Shown here piece by piece: positions 17,339 to 26,314 of a DNA stretch of 64,000 nucleotides. The notes beneath the pieces are model-generated. The model did not search any database and was not told the origin of the DNA. It saw nothing but the letters and a program-made list of their open reading frames with translations. The stretch comes from Corynebacterium minutissimum (lineage in GTDB: Bacteria; Actinomycetota; Actinomycetes; Mycobacteriales; Mycobacteriaceae), in contig NZ_CP069533.1 in assembly GCF_016889765.1 (NCBI RefSeq), positions 124,001-188,000 of the forward strand, written 5' to 3'. Numbering within the stretch: position 1 is the first letter of the stretch; each line of letters opens with the position of its first letter. Made by a program: the position numbers and the translations under genes.

Positions 17339-18802
17339 TTAGTTGCCTGCGAGCTTGTCGCGCAGAGCAGCAAGCTGCTCATCGGATGCGAGGGAACCGC
17401 CAACCTCTGCCTCGGTCTCGGATGCCGGAGCTGCATCCTGGGACTCGGAGGAGTAGTTGGAGTTGTTCGCAGCGGACTCAGCGGCCTCAGCAGCTGCTGC
17501 ACGGTTGCGCTCGATCTGAGCGGTGTGCAGGTTGAAGCGACGCTCGGACTCGGCGTAACGAGCCTCCCATGCCTGGCGCTGCTCGTCGAAGCCTTCCTTC
17601 CACTCGTTGGTCTCCGGGTCGAAGCCCTCGGGGAAGACGTAGTTGCCCTGCTCGTCGTAGGAGTCAGCCATGCCGTACTTGGACGGATCGAACTCGTCGG
17701 TGTAGTCCTCATCTGCCTGCTTAACGGACAGGGAGATACGACGACGCTCGAGGTCGATGTCGATAACCTTGACCATGACTTCCTGGCCAACGGTGACAAC
17801 CTGGTCCGGGACCTCCACGTGGCGCTGAGCCAGCTCGGAGATGTGGACGAGGCCCTCGATGCCCTCCTCGACGCGAACGAAAGCGCCGAACGGAACGAGC
17901 TTGGTGACCTTGCCCGGGACGATCTGGCCCACAGCGTGGGTGCGGGCGAAGACGCGCCACGGATCCTCCTGGGTTGCCTTCAGGGACAGGGACACGCGCT
18001 CGCGGTCCAGGTCGACGTCGAGAACCTCGACGGTGACCTCGTCGCCCACGGTGACAACCTCAGACGGGTGGTCGATGTGCTTCCAAGACAGCTCGGAAAC
18101 GTGAACCAGACCGTCGACACCGCCGAGATCGACGAAGGCGCCGAAGTTGACGATGGAGGAGACGACGCCCTTGCGGACCTGGCCCTTCTGCAGCTGGTGC
18201 AGGAACTCGGAGCGGACCTCGGACTGGGTCTGCTCGAGGTAGGCACGGCGGGACAGGACGACGTTGTTGCGCTGCTTGTCCAGCTCGATGATCTTGGCCT
18301 CGAGCTCCTGGCCGATGTACGGCTCCAGGTCGCGAACGCGGCGCATCTCAACGAGGGAAGCCGGGAGGAAGCCACGGAGGCCGATGTCGAGGATGAGACC
18401 ACCCTTGACAACCTCGATGACGGTACCGGTAACCGGCTCTTCCTTGGCGTGCAGCTCTTCGACGGCGCCCCAAGCACGCTCGTACTGTGCGCGCTTCTTG
18501 GACAGGATCAGACGGCCTTCCTTGTCCTCCTTGGTGAGAACAAGTGCGTCGATCTCGTCGCCGACCTCGACAACCTCATCCGGGTTGACGTCGTGCTTGA
18601 TGGAAAGCTCGCGGGACGGGATAACGCCCTCGGTCTTGTAACCGATGTCGAGCAGGACCTCGTCGTGGTCAACCTTAACCACGGTGCCCTCGACGATGTC
18701 ACCATCGTTGAAGTACTTGATGGTGGCGTCGACAGCTGCGAGGAAGTCCTCTGCGGTTCCGATGTCGTTGATCGCAACCTGAGGGGTGTTAGAAGTTGGC
18801 AT
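17339..18802 (-). CDS. rpsA: 30S ribosomal protein S1
   Basis: S1 binds mRNA on the small subunit and helps initiation. The 487-residue protein contains four S1 RNA-binding repeats, recognisable by repeated VxxGxVxxxxxxGAFVD/RV...GLVHISEL units (about 30-105, 120-190, 205-275, 290-360), followed by an acidic, alanine-rich tail. Four repeats are normal for actinobacteria, against six in E. coli. The tail ends LAALRDKLAGN. A leader of about 100 bases with TTGAAA and a TATTTA-like box (about 18880-18905) precedes it on the minus strand. Confidence 0.97.
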   Translation of the reverse strand: MPTSNTPQVAINDIGTAEDFLAAVDATIKYFNDGDIVEGTVVKVDHDEVLLDIGYKTEGVIPSRELSIKHDVNPDEVVEVGDEIDALVLTKEDKEGRLILSKKRAQYERAWGAVEELHAKEEPVTGTVIEVVKGGLILDIGLRGFLPASLVEMRRVRDLEPYIGQELEAKIIELDKQRNNVVLSRRAYLEQTQSEVRSEFLHQLQKGQVRKGVVSSIVNFGAFVDLGGVDGLVHVSELSWKHIDHPSEVVTVGDEVTVEVLDVDLDRERVSLSLKATQEDPWRVFARTHAVGQIVPGKVTKLVPFGAFVRVEEGIEGLVHISELAQRHVEVPDQVVTVGQEVMVKVIDIDLERRRISLSVKQADEDYTDEFDPSKYGMADSYDEQGNYVFPEGFDPETNEWKEGFDEQRQAWEARYAESERRFNLHTAQIERNRAAAAEAAESAANNSNYSSESQDAAPASETEAEVGGSLASDEQLAALRDKLAGN

Positions 18803-19031
18803 GTAGTTATGCTCCGAAGTGACGTAGGAGATCGTGATTGGACAGTTACGCGTCTCTTGAAAAGCGTCATTAAGCAGCGTAAATACGCAAGGCTTAAGAT
18901 GGATTTCAATCCCGACTCGCGGTCCGGCTGAACTCTCCTACAGTAGCCCAGTTCGTCCCGAGTCATAGACACGCTCGTCCAACACTACATCCATGCAGCT
19001 ACAAGGGCAAATGTGCCACGCGAAAGGACCT

Positions 19032-19772
19032 ATGTTTTCTGTCTCGGCGGCCAACCGCGCTTTTTGGGACTCCGATGCTGACTCGTATCACGCTACCCAC
19101 CCGGAGTATCTTTCATCCTTTTATTGGTGCCCGGAGATGCTTCATGAGTCGGAGGCGCAGTTGCTTGGCGATGTCTCCTCGGCCACCGTCCTCGAACTCG
19201 GTTGCGGCTCCGCGCCCTGCACGCAGTGGCTGCAGGGACGCGCGGAGTTCGCGACGGGATTCGACCTCTCCGCCGGGATGCTCTCCCATGCCGAACCCGG
19301 GCTGCCACTAGTCCAGGCGGATGCCCTGGCACTTCCCTACCGCGATGAGGCCTTTGACGTGGTCTTTTCTGCTTTCGGGGCACTGCCCTTCATTGCAGAT
19401 TTGGATGCGGCGCTCGCTGAGGTACACCGCGTCCTGCGTGCCGACGGCCGATTCGTCTTCTCCGTGCCGCACCCGATGCGCTGGGTCTTCCCCGACGACC
19501 CGACCAGTCTGACAGCAGAGCTGTCCTACTTCGACCGCGCGTACCTTGAGCAGAACTCTGACGGTGAGCTCACCTACGCCGAGTTTCACCGCACATTGGG
19601 TGATTGGCTGCGCGCTCTCCAGGTCCGCGGGGGTTTTAAGATTCTTAACCTGATAGAACCAGAGTGGCCAGAAGGCCTCGACATCACGTGGGGGCAGTGG
19701 TCGCCTGAGCGAGGCGCACTCTTCCCCGGAACCGCGATTTTCGTCTGCCAGGCCGTCGATACCCTCCCGTAA
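19032..19772 (+). CDS. class I SAM-dependent methyltransferase
   Basis: A 246-residue methyltransferase with the Rossmann SAM-binding motif VLELGCGSAPCTQWL (motif I), FDLSAGML, a VQADALALPY acidic loop and FDVVFSAFGALPF (motif post II). This is the UbiE/Methyltransf_11 type; the substrate is not predictable. The start is uncertain: ATG 19032 (MFSVSAANRAFW) has AAAGGA upstream, while in-frame ATGs at 19011 and 18993 add a few poorly conserved residues. Divergent from rpsA. Confidence 0.85.
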   Translation: MFSVSAANRAFWDSDADSYHATHPEYLSSFYWCPEMLHESEAQLLGDVSSATVLELGCGSAPCTQWLQGRAEFATGFDLSAGMLSHAEPGLPLVQADALALPYRDEAFDVVFSAFGALPFIADLDAALAEVHRVLRADGRFVFSVPHPMRWVFPDDPTSLTAELSYFDRAYLEQNSDGELTYAEFHRTLGDWLRALQVRGGFKILNLIEPEWPEGLDITWGQWSPERGALFPGTAIFVCQAVDTLP

Positions 19773-19805
19773 CTCCCCACAGCAAAGACAGGAGGTGCGG
19801 GGACG

Positions 19806-19811
19806 TAAGCT
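19806..19811 (+). promoter_or_regulatory. -10 box of a probable leaderless mRNA (RDD gene)
   Basis: TAAGCT ends seven bases before ATG 19819. The GGAGG further upstream is too far from the ATG and too close to GTG 19795 to serve either. Confidence 0.45.
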
Positions 19812-19818
19812 GGCAGAC

Positions 19819-20289
19819 ATGGTTCTAGAACGCCTCGGCATTGTGCTGCGCCGCGTGGTGGCGTGGTGGATCGATGCTTTCCTCGCCGCCGCTATCATCC
19901 TCGTCATCAAGTGGCTAACCAACCTAGCCACCGATGGCATACTGACTGGGCGCGCCGGCGAAATCTACGACATCACGGCCCTCGCTGTGGTTTTCTATAC
20001 CTACCGTGTGTGGGTCGAAACTACGAAGCAGACTTCGCTGGGTAAGTGGTCGCTCAAACTGGAGGTTATTGCGCAACGCCCCGGCATTGCCAGCGCCGCT
20101 ATCCGCAACAGCTGGCTGTTGCTCACGCTGCTAGCGCTCACCGGGCTTCCCATGGTCGAAGGCATCATTCTTGCAATCTTGGGCCTTAGCGTGGTGCTGA
20201 TCGGCCAAACGCCCTTCGACCTGTTGGCGGGCTGCCTTGTGGAGCGCCGCACGCCCACTGAGGATGAACGTGCGGTGGGATTGACCTAA
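19819..20289 (+). CDS. RDD family membrane protein
   Basis: A 156-residue integral membrane protein with three predicted helices (about 15-35, 52-70, 98-130). It has the RDD signature spread over RRVVAWWIDAFL and QTSLGKWSLKLEV. Function unknown; some RDD proteins act in ion exchange. The gene converges on polA with only three bases between the stop codons, so the 3' ends must overlap in the transcripts. Confidence 0.85.
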   Translation: MVLERLGIVLRRVVAWWIDAFLAAAIILVIKWLTNLATDGILTGRAGEIYDITALAVVFYTYRVWVETTKQTSLGKWSLKLEVIAQRPGIASAAIRNSWLLLTLLALTGLPMVEGIILAILGLSVVLIGQTPFDLLAGCLVERRTPTEDERAVGLT

Positions 20290-20292
20290 TTC

Positions 20293-22947
20293 CTAGTGTG
20301 CGGCCGCATCCCAGTTCTTGCCCTGGCCCACGGAAACCTCCAGCGGCACCGTTAACTCGATAGCCTTATCCATCTCGCGTTCCAAGATGGTATGCACCTT
20401 TTCCACCTCACCGGCTGCGACCTCAACCACAAGTTCATCGTGGACCTGGAGCAATACGCGCGACTCCATGCCCTCAAGTGCCTTGTCCACGCGAATCATG
20501 GCCACCTTGATAATGTCAGCCGCCGTGCCCTGAATCGGGGCATTGAGCGCAGCGCGCTCAGCATTCTCGCGAGCTACACGGTTGTCGGAGTTGAGTTCTG
20601 GTAGGTAGCGACGGCGACCGAAGACTGTTGAGGTATAGCCGTCCTTGCGAGCTTGGATCACCACCTCATCGAGGTAGCGCTTCACGCCTCCAAAGCGCTC
20701 GAAGTAGCTCTCCATAATCTGCTTTGCCTCGCCGGCCGGAATTCCCAGCTGCTGCGATAGGCCATAGGCCGACAAGCCGTACACCAGGCCATAGGACATG
20801 GCCTTGACGCGACGGCGCAGCTCCGGAGTAACCTCATCGACGGGCACATCAAAGACCCTTGACCCCACATAGTTGTGCAGGTCCTCGCCTTCTCGGTAGG
20901 CCTCGATGAGTCCCGGGTCGGCTGAGAGGTGCGCCATGACGCGCATCTCAATTTGGGAATAGTCGGCAGTAATCAGCGTGTCAAAGCCCTCGCCCACCAC
21001 AAACGCGGAACGAATCTGGCGTCCGGCTTCCGTACGCACCGGAATGTTCTGCAGGTTAGGTTCCGTCGATGACAAACGTCCAGTGGAGGTCACCGTCTGG
21101 TTAAAGGTGGTGTGGATGCGGCCATCCGGGTGGATCGTCTTGATAAGTCCTTCCAGCGTGGTCTTCATCTTCTGGTACTCGCGGTGCGCCAAAAGATGGT
21201 CGAGGAAAGGATGCGGGTGGCTAGCCGCCAGCTGCTCAATTTCCTTGGCAGCGGTGGAATAGCCGGTCTTGGTCTTCTTCGTCTTCGGCATATCGAAGGT
21301 CTCGAAAAGCACCGCCTGCAGCTGCTTCGGCGAATTCAGGTTGAGAGAGTCATCCCCTGCCAACTCGCGTGCAGCGCGTTCCTGTTCATTGACCTGCTCG
21401 ATGAAGGCATCACGCTGGGTTTCCAGGATGTCCTTGTCCACGGCGATGCCGGCGGCCTCCATACGAGCCAAAATAGTTACCAGCGGTAGCTCAAGATCGG
21501 TATACAGCTCGAAGGAATCGATCTCTTGCAGTTGGGTCGTAAGCTCTGCGGCGAGCTCCATAATTGCCCCAGCTTGGTCTACCAACGGGTTGTCGTCGAG
21601 GATAGAGAGCTGCTCGCTTGCCTGCCCCAAAGACTTCTTCAGGTGACGCTGGTAGACGTCACTCAGCTCGTACGTGCGCTGGCCCGGCCGCAAGAGGTAG
21701 GCAGCGAGGGCAGTGTCATGTGCGATGCCTCGCAGCTCGATGCCACGGCCGGCCAACATGTGGAAAGCGGCTTTGGCTTCATGGAAGTACTTCGGCGCGT
21801 CCGAGGACAGCCACTCAGCAAGGGCAGCATCATCCTCCGCGCTGAGATCAGCAAGTTCGAGCTGGAGGCCTTCAAAGGATTCGTCGACAAGCGCCAGCGC
21901 TGAGGCATCACCCGCACCCGGAGTTCCATTTCCTTGCACAAAAACCGCAACGTTCTTGCGCACACTATCGCCGTCCTTGAGCCACTCCGCCACTGTTTGG
22001 TCAGTAATGGACACTGCGACCTCAGGCGACTCTTCCGCCGCTGCGGCCTCAGCATCCGCGTCGTGCGGAATGGCACTCAGTACACGTTCGCGCAGGTTAG
22101 TGCCAAATTCCAACTCGTCAAAACGCGCGGCTACCTCACTAGCAACTGCCCCTTGGAAAGCCAGGTCTGCCGGCCCCACCTCAAGCTCCATGTCGGTCAC
22201 CATCTGTGTGAGCTGTCGGTTCAGCTTGACTTGCTCGATGCGGTCACGGAAATTCTGACCGGCCACGCCCTTAATCTCATCAGCATGATCGATGAGTTCG
22301 TCGAGGGACCCATACTGCGTAATCCACTTCGTAGCGGTCTTCTCCCCCACCTTCGGCACACTAGGCAGGTTGTCAGAGGGATCTCCACGCAGGGCCGCAA
22401 AATCCGGGTATTGCTGCGGAGTCAGACCATACTTTTCCTCGACTGCTGCCGGGGTAAAGCGATGCAGGGTAGACACGCCGCGCATCGGGTACAGAACCGT
22501 CGTGGACTCATCGACTAACTGCAAGTAATCGCGGTCACCCGTCACCAGCAGGGTCTCGTAATCAGATCCGGCTTGCGTGGACAAGGTGGCCACAATGTCG
22601 TCGGCCTCAAAGTTGTCACGGGACAATGTCGTGATACCCAGCGTGCCCAAAACTTCACGTATGAGCTCTACTTGGCCGCGAAACTCCTCCGGGGCTGCTT
22701 CTCGTTGAGCCTTGTAGTCTGGGAACATCTCGGTACGGAATGTCTTGCGGCCAACATCAAAAGCCACGGCCACGAAATCAGGCTTCTCCTCGTTGAGAAT
22801 ATTGGCCAGCATGGACAAGAAGCCATACACCGCGTTGGTGTGCTGACCTCCCGAGGTGGAGAAATTCTCCGCGGGAAGTGCATAAAATGCGCGGAAGGCC
22901 ATAGAGTGGCCGTCGATAAGCAAAAGTCGGGGCTGAGAAGTAGTCAC
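20293..22947 (-). CDS. polA: DNA polymerase I
   Basis: PolA fills gaps and removes RNA primers in replication and repair. The 884-residue protein has an N-terminal 5' nuclease (LLLIDGHSMAFRAF, DNFEADDIVATL, VTGDRDYLQLV), a middle domain, and a family A polymerase domain (DYSQIEMRVMAHLSAD motif A, RRRVKAMSYGLVYG motif B, QVHDELVVEV motif C). The middle 3'-5' exonuclease-like domain lacks the acidic DxE signature (ALVDESFEGL), so proofreading should be absent, as usual in actinobacteria. GTG 22947 is chosen because TAGGAT lies seven bases before it and family homology starts there; ATG 22956 is the alternative. Confidence 0.96.
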   Translation of the reverse strand: MTTSQPRLLLIDGHSMAFRAFYALPAENFSTSGGQHTNAVYGFLSMLANILNEEKPDFVAVAFDVGRKTFRTEMFPDYKAQREAAPEEFRGQVELIREVLGTLGITTLSRDNFEADDIVATLSTQAGSDYETLLVTGDRDYLQLVDESTTVLYPMRGVSTLHRFTPAAVEEKYGLTPQQYPDFAALRGDPSDNLPSVPKVGEKTATKWITQYGSLDELIDHADEIKGVAGQNFRDRIEQVKLNRQLTQMVTDMELEVGPADLAFQGAVASEVAARFDELEFGTNLRERVLSAIPHDADAEAAAAEESPEVAVSITDQTVAEWLKDGDSVRKNVAVFVQGNGTPGAGDASALALVDESFEGLQLELADLSAEDDAALAEWLSSDAPKYFHEAKAAFHMLAGRGIELRGIAHDTALAAYLLRPGQRTYELSDVYQRHLKKSLGQASEQLSILDDNPLVDQAGAIMELAAELTTQLQEIDSFELYTDLELPLVTILARMEAAGIAVDKDILETQRDAFIEQVNEQERAARELAGDDSLNLNSPKQLQAVLFETFDMPKTKKTKTGYSTAAKEIEQLAASHPHPFLDHLLAHREYQKMKTTLEGLIKTIHPDGRIHTTFNQTVTSTGRLSSTEPNLQNIPVRTEAGRQIRSAFVVGEGFDTLITADYSQIEMRVMAHLSADPGLIEAYREGEDLHNYVGSRVFDVPVDEVTPELRRRVKAMSYGLVYGLSAYGLSQQLGIPAGEAKQIMESYFERFGGVKRYLDEVVIQARKDGYTSTVFGRRRYLPELNSDNRVARENAERAALNAPIQGTAADIIKVAMIRVDKALEGMESRVLLQVHDELVVEVAAGEVEKVHTILEREMDKAIELTVPLEVSVGQGKNWDAAAH

Positions 22948-22954
22948 CCAGCCC

Positions 22955-22960
22955 ATCCTA
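22955..22960 (-). promoter_or_regulatory. -10 box of a probable leaderless mRNA (polA)
   Basis: TAGGAT on the minus strand ends seven bases before GTG 22947. If correct, the in-frame ATG inside the box cannot be the start. Confidence 0.4.
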
Positions 22961-23101
22961 ACGTGTTGTGTGACGCGCCACCGCTCGCCCTCATTCCGCG
23001 CCCCAAGGTCTTCTCCTACCGCCTTCAAACCGCCCTCAAACCGCGCGCGGGCAGGCAATTAGGTCTGCGTTAGTCGGCTGCGCTAATATCTTTCCCAGTG
23101 C

Positions 23102-23178
23102 GCCCCTGTAGCCCAATTGGCAGAGGCAACGGATTCAAAACCCGTCCAGTGTGAGTTCGAGTCTCACCAGGGGCACCA
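23102..23178 (+). tRNA. tRNA-Leu (anticodon CAA), CCA encoded
   Basis: A complete cloverleaf can be drawn: acceptor GCCCCTG/CAGGGGC, D arm GCC...GGC, an anticodon arm ACGGA-TTCAAAA-CCCGT with anticodon CAA (one A/C mismatch next to the loop), a five-base variable loop CCAGT and T arm GTGAG-TTCGAGT-CTCAC, then discriminator A and an encoded CCA. CAA reads the leucine codon UUG. The discriminator A suits leucine, but the short variable loop is unlike the long arm of standard bacterial tRNA-Leu. Confidence 0.93.
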
Positions 23179-23180
23179 TT

Positions 23181-23213
23181 ACACCCCACGACAGAGTATG
23201 TTGTGGGGTGTTA
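23181..23213 (+). terminator. hairpin after tRNA-Leu
   Basis: ACACCCCAC pairs with GTGGGGTGT around a 13-base loop directly after the tRNA. Only a weak T tract follows, so it is a processing or termination hairpin. Confidence 0.6.
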
Positions 23214-23253
23214 GCGTTTCCCCTATCTTCCCTTCCGAAAGGTTTCCCTCCCT

Positions 23254-23541
23254 ATGCGTCGCACCATCATCGCTCTCAGCACCGCAGCTGCCCTCACCTT
23301 TTCTGGCACGGCCGTAGCCACCGCCGCTGAGTCGAGCGTGAAGACTACCAACTCCTCCACTATCTCTTCCAAAGCTGAGGACTCTTCCTACTACCAGAAG
23401 CTTCGTGAGTCTGCGGCGTCCTCCAACGACCCGGACCTCAACCGTTTCTACGTTGTCCTCCTCGACGGGCTCATCGGTCTCGCCGCCTTCGCCGTCATTG
23501 GTTCCCTGTACGGCGAGTTGGCCAAGCGCCTGCCCTTCTAA
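23254..23541 (+). CDS. small secreted or membrane-anchored protein
   Basis: A 95-residue protein with a signal peptide (MRRTIIALSTAAALTFSG, likely cleaved after AVATAA near 25), a Ser/Thr-rich segment and a single C-terminal hydrophobic helix (about 66-85) ending in GELAKRLPF. The signal region ends in SGTAVATAA, the same string as the secreted peptide at 53809-54060, which suggests a related envelope class. A GAAAGG site lies 14 bases upstream. No known domain recognised. Confidence 0.7.
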   Translation: MRRTIIALSTAAALTFSGTAVATAAESSVKTTNSSTISSKAEDSSYYQKLRESAASSNDPDLNRFYVVLLDGLIGLAAFAVIGSLYGELAKRLPF

Positions 23542-23668
23542 CGCTCCAGCGCATATCCTTCCTTCGAGTGAATAATTTGCATACGACTGCCGTTCGGTGA
23601 AAGAATAGGGAGTCATCTGCTCATCTCCTTCCCCTCGGCACGGCATTCCCACCGCAGGGGTAGTCAAC

Positions 23669-23674
23669 GATACT
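23669..23674 (+). promoter_or_regulatory. -10 box of a probable leaderless mRNA (DUF368 gene)
   Basis: GATACT ends eight bases before ATG 23683, with no ribosome site between. Confidence 0.35.
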
Positions 23675-23682
23675 TTCGGTTT

Positions 23683-24498
23683 ATGCACTTTATTCTTAAC
23701 GCCATCCGCGGCGCCCTCATTGGCATGGCCGAGTTGGTCCCCGGAATTTCCGGTGGAACCGTCGCGCTCATCGTCGGAATTTATGAACGCGCTCTGCGCA
23801 ACGCCAATGATCTCATTTCCGGCCGCTTCACAAAGGTCGAATGGGGCTTTCTTCTATCCGTTGCCGCTGGCATGTTTATTGCTGTCTTCGGTTTCTCCAC
23901 GCTGCTCCACAACTTCGTGGAGGGCCAAGTTTCCCTCTCCCGCGCACTGTTCCTTGGCATGGTCGCTGTGTCCATCATCGTGCCGCTGAGCATGATGTCG
24001 CGCTTTTCGCCGGGAGCCATCGTCGCGTTTGTCATCGCCACCGTCGCGATCTTTTTTGTCACAGGCTTTACCTCCAGCCCCGTGGAGGATCCCAGCCTCG
24101 TCGTGGTCTTCTTCGTCGCGATGGTCGCCGTCTGCGCTCTCGTTCTGCCCGGTGTATCTGGCTCCCTCATCCTCTTAACGATGGGTCTCTACGAGCCGAT
24201 CATCGGCGCAGTATCTGACCGTGACATGGGCACCGTCGGTGTCTTTGCGCTGGGTGCCGTGTGCGGCCTTGCGGCCTTTGTCAAGATTCTCAACTACCTT
24301 CTGGATAATCACCGCAATCCCACCCTCGCAGCCATGGCAGGTTTCATGCTGGGTTCCTTGCGCGCACTGTGGCCCTGGGGCGCTGAGCAAGACGCATCCA
24401 CGCCGATGATTCTGCTCATGCTCGTCGTTGGCGCTGTCATCGTGTCCATTTTCATCGTTGCGGACAGGCGCAAGGCCGCAACCTATCAAGAGAGTTAA
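23683..24498 (+). CDS. DUF368 membrane protein (PopT-type undecaprenyl phosphate translocase)
   Basis: A 271-residue polytopic membrane protein. The opening block ALIGMAELVPGISGGTVALI and the second half-repeat CALVLPGVSGSLILLTMGLYE are the DUF368 signature, showing the internal duplication typical of the family. Members (PopT) have been shown to recycle the C55-P lipid carrier across the membrane for wall synthesis. That function here follows from the family. It is followed at four bases by the amino-acid ABC importer genes, but I see no functional link. Confidence 0.85.
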   Translation: MHFILNAIRGALIGMAELVPGISGGTVALIVGIYERALRNANDLISGRFTKVEWGFLLSVAAGMFIAVFGFSTLLHNFVEGQVSLSRALFLGMVAVSIIVPLSMMSRFSPGAIVAFVIATVAIFFVTGFTSSPVEDPSLVVVFFVAMVAVCALVLPGVSGSLILLTMGLYEPIIGAVSDRDMGTVGVFALGAVCGLAAFVKILNYLLDNHRNPTLAAMAGFMLGSLRALWPWGAEQDASTPMILLMLVVGAVIVSIFIVADRRKAATYQES

Positions 24499-24501
24499 GC
24501 C

Positions 24502-25383
24502 ATGAAGAAGACCACGGCCGTCGTGAGCGCTGCCGGGCTAGCGGTGACAGCCATGCTCTCCGGCTGCGTCACCAACGAGGAACCCGCGCTTCCGGAGGGG
24601 TGGACCGCGCCCAACGTCGACGAGGTCCCTGAAATCGCTGCCATGTATGAGGACGCCGACGGTGTCCTCACGGTGGGCACTAACCCACCTTTCGCACCTT
24701 TTGAGTTCAAGGACTCGGACGGCTCCATTATCGGGTTAGAAATGGACCTGGCACATGCCGTAGCCCAGGTATTGGGCTTAGAGTTTCAGCCAGTAGAGCA
24801 AGACTTTTCCATGATTCTCCCGGCTGTCCAGTCAGGCCAAGTTGACCTCGGCGGTTCTGGTTTTACAGATACTCCCGAGCGCCGAGAAAACTTTGACTTC
24901 GTCGATATCCTCTATGCCGGTATCCAGTGGGCCGCCCTTACCGATGGACCCCGCGACGTCGACCCCTCCAATCCCTGTGGCCTCACAGTTGCGGTTCAGC
25001 GCACCACCGTGTCGGAGACTGATGACCTCCGCCCTAAGCAGGAAGCATGCAACGGTGACCTCACTATTTTGCCGTATGACACGAGCGACAATGCCGCCCT
25101 CGCCGTCCTCATGGGCCGCGCCGATGCGCTTTCTGCCGACTCCCCCGTTTCTGCTTGGTCGGTGAACCGCTCGGACGGCCGCATGGAGATGGTCGGCGAA
25201 ATGTTTGATGCCGCCCCTTACGGCTTCGCAGTGCCCAAGGACTCCGACTTGGGCCCAGCTGTGGCCGCGGCGTTCCAGCACCTCATCGACACCGGCGCGT
25301 ACGCAGAGATTCTTCAACAATGGGGTGTCGACGAGGGCCTCGTCGAGCACGCCATGATTAATGAAAGGCCGATCAATGACTAA
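24502..25383 (+). CDS. polar amino acid ABC transporter, substrate-binding lipoprotein
   Basis: A 293-residue solute-binding protein of family 3. Signal peptide with lipobox MLSGC (Cys22). The mature part carries NPPFAPFEFKDSDGSIIGLEMDLA, the conserved entry to the binding site, and QVDLGGSGFTDTPERRENFDF. It captures an amino acid for the permease and ATPase that follow in the same operon; the exact substrate cannot be told. Its last codons overlap the permease start. Confidence 0.92.
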   Translation: MKKTTAVVSAAGLAVTAMLSGCVTNEEPALPEGWTAPNVDEVPEIAAMYEDADGVLTVGTNPPFAPFEFKDSDGSIIGLEMDLAHAVAQVLGLEFQPVEQDFSMILPAVQSGQVDLGGSGFTDTPERRENFDFVDILYAGIQWAALTDGPRDVDPSNPCGLTVAVQRTTVSETDDLRPKQEACNGDLTILPYDTSDNAALAVLMGRADALSADSPVSAWSVNRSDGRMEMVGEMFDAAPYGFAVPKDSDLGPAVAAAFQHLIDTGAYAEILQQWGVDEGLVEHAMINERPIND

Positions 25384-26314
25384 CTCTTCCTCTCCGGCAA
25401 CGTCTACACCCCCGCCTAAAATCGAGGCCCGTCCGCTCCGCCACCCATGGCGCTGGGTTTTCGCGGCTGTTCTTATCCTCTTGGCCGTCTGGTTCATTAT
25501 TGCCTCGGCCCGCAATGAGGCCTTTGGGTGGGGCACATATGCGCAGTATCTCTTCGATACCCGCATCGCCACTGCGGCCCTGCACACCATCGCCATTACT
25601 ATCTTGGCCATGATCATCGGTGTGGTGGGTGGCGCCGCCCTCGCCGTTATGCGCATGTCCCCTAACCCGGTGCTCAGGGGCGTGTCCTGGGTCTTCCTGT
25701 GGCTCTTCCGCGGCACTCCTATTTATGTCCAGCTGGTGTTTTGGGGCTTGCTGTCTGCCCTCTACCAGTCCATCAACTTGGGCTTTACGGAGATTTCTCT
25801 TACCGCCGTGCTCACCAACGCTTTCCTGCTCGCGGTACTGGGCTTGGGCCTCAATGAGGCTGCCTACATGGCCGAGATTGTGCGCTCCGGTATCTCCTCG
25901 GTTCCGGAAGGCCAGAAGGAGGCCTGCAAGGCGCTGGGAATGGGCTGGTGGATGACCATGCGCCGCACGGTTCTGCCACAGGCCATGCGCATCATCATCC
26001 CGCCGACCGGCAACGAGTTCATCTCCTTGCTCAAGACCTCTTCTTTGGTTGTGGCCATCCCCTACACGGCAGAAATCTTTGGCCGTGCCACGGATATCTC
26101 GGCGGCTCTCTTCGAGCCCATTCCGCTCCTCATGGTCGCTGCCACGTGGTACCTCGTCATCACTTCCCTACTCATGGTGGGCCAGTACTTCCTCGAGCGC
26201 CGCTTTGAGCGCGGAGCCACGCGCGAACTTACTGGCCGCCAGCTTGCTGCGTTGGCTGACGCTGAAGGCACCATTCCCCGCAACGTGTCCGTCATCCCGG
26301 AGGTTAAGAAGTAA
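25376..26314 (+). CDS. amino acid ABC transporter permease
   Basis: A 312-residue inner-membrane permease of the His/Glu/Gln (HisMQ) type. After a cytoplasmic lead of about 25 residues, five or more hydrophobic helices follow; the ATPase-contact EAA loop is EGQKEACKALGMGWWMTM, and RGTPIYVQLVFWG is the usual second-helix motif. ATG 25376 overlaps the upstream stop and has AAAGG seven bases before it. As the only permease in the operon it probably forms a homodimer. Confidence 0.93.
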   Translation: MTNSSSPATSTPPPKIEARPLRHPWRWVFAAVLILLAVWFIIASARNEAFGWGTYAQYLFDTRIATAALHTIAITILAMIIGVVGGAALAVMRMSPNPVLRGVSWVFLWLFRGTPIYVQLVFWGLLSALYQSINLGFTEISLTAVLTNAFLLAVLGLGLNEAAYMAEIVRSGISSVPEGQKEACKALGMGWWMTMRRTVLPQAMRIIIPPTGNEFISLLKTSSLVVAIPYTAEIFGRATDISAALFEPIPLLMVAATWYLVITSLLMVGQYFLERRFERGATRELTGRQLAALADAEGTIPRNVSVIPEVKK

